DNA from: Eledone cirrhosa
Taxonomy: Eukaryota > Mollusca > Cephalopoda > Octopoda > Eledonidae
DNA length: 64,000 nucleotides
Direction of reading: 5' to 3'
Assembly: GCA_964016885.1 (NCBI GenBank)
Contig: OZ024745.1
Location: 56,284,800-56,348,799, forward strand
Shown here piece by piece: positions 63,872 through 64,000 of the stretch. The position numbers were made by a program, and so were the translations under genes. Position 1 is the stretch's first letter. Each line of letters opens with the position of its first letter. The notes beneath the pieces are model-generated. The model did no database searches. It worked only from the letters and a program-made list of their open reading frames with translations, and had not been told where the DNA came from.

Positions 63872-63928
63872 CTATCTATCTATCTATCTATCTATCTATG
63901 TATCTATCTATCTATCTATCTATCTATC
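63872..63928. repeat. (ATCT)n at the 5' end of LINE copy D
   Basis: About 14 units with one variant (ATGT). On the sense strand of copy D this is the same TATC repeat that flanks copies A-C. Confidence 0.97.
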
Positions 63929-63939
63929 CATTTGGATAG

Positions 63940-64000
63940 CACTGGCCTGGCAGTGCTACCGAGGGGCTTTACCCGTTCGAGAAAGGCTCTACAGACACGG
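63940..64000 (+). mobile_element. Tx1-like LINE copy D, 5'-truncated, cut by the window edge
   Basis: CACTGGCCTGGCAGTGCTAC and the rest to 64000 match ORF2 of copy C (complement of 4389-4458). The frame reads WQCYRGALPVRERLYRHG, identical to copy C over these residues. It starts 11 bases after an (ATCT)n tract. Confidence 0.92.

Overview
The window looks like nuclear DNA of a cephalopod mollusc, most likely an octopus. The grounds are long AT-rich introns, very abundant dinucleotide and tetranucleotide microsatellites, tRNA-derived SINEs whose 3' ends resemble RTE LINE tails ending in (GAT)n, Penelope-like elements, and a Tx1-like LINE. No bacterial-type operons, CRISPR arrays or rRNA genes were seen. 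Species assignment is inference.

One host gene is well supported. On the minus strand, from 56812 down to 29952, six exons join in frame across GT-AG introns into a 482-residue secreted protein: signal peptide, one six-cysteine chitin-binding (peritrophin-A/CBM14-like) domain, an acidic Tyr-rich linker, and a complete S1 (trypsin-fold) protease domain with catalytic His287, Asp338 and Ser431. The S1 pocket is not trypsin-like (Gly189/Ala216/Asn226 equivalents), and the activation site is Phe-Ile-Ile-Gly-Gly instead of the usual Arg/Lys before it.

Left part (0.8-9.6 kb): three minus-strand copies of one Tx1-like LINE lie in a row and are separated by (GATA)n tracts. The third is essentially full length: 5' UTR, ORF1 with a CCHC knuckle, and ORF2 with endonuclease, reverse transcriptase and a terminal zinc knuckle, interrupted by a single amber codon. 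A fourth copy starts at the right edge of the window (about 63940, plus strand), again directly after (ATCT)n. Every 5' end seen abuts a tract that reads TATC on the element's sense strand, which points to a microsatellite-specific LINE.

Middle left (10-29 kb): asymmetric long-hairpin (foldback) elements, an LTR candidate, a Penelope-like endonuclease fragment (15.4 kb), a Penelope-like element flanked by direct pseudo-LTR repeats (19.7-23.9 kb) with a hammerhead-like RNA fold at the pseudo-LTR ends, SINEs, an RTE LINE 3' end, and a roughly 2.1-kb palindrome (26.8-28.95 kb).

Gene interior (30-56 kb): the introns hold a second Penelope-like family (41-43 kb), SINEs including a head-to-head inverted pair, RTE tails, a mariner relative (48.8-50.2 kb), several decayed LINE fragments and more foldbacks. 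Right part (57-64 kb): microsatellites, a 1.7-kb degenerate A/T-rich minisatellite, two short inverted-repeat DNA elements, a SINE and the fourth LINE copy.
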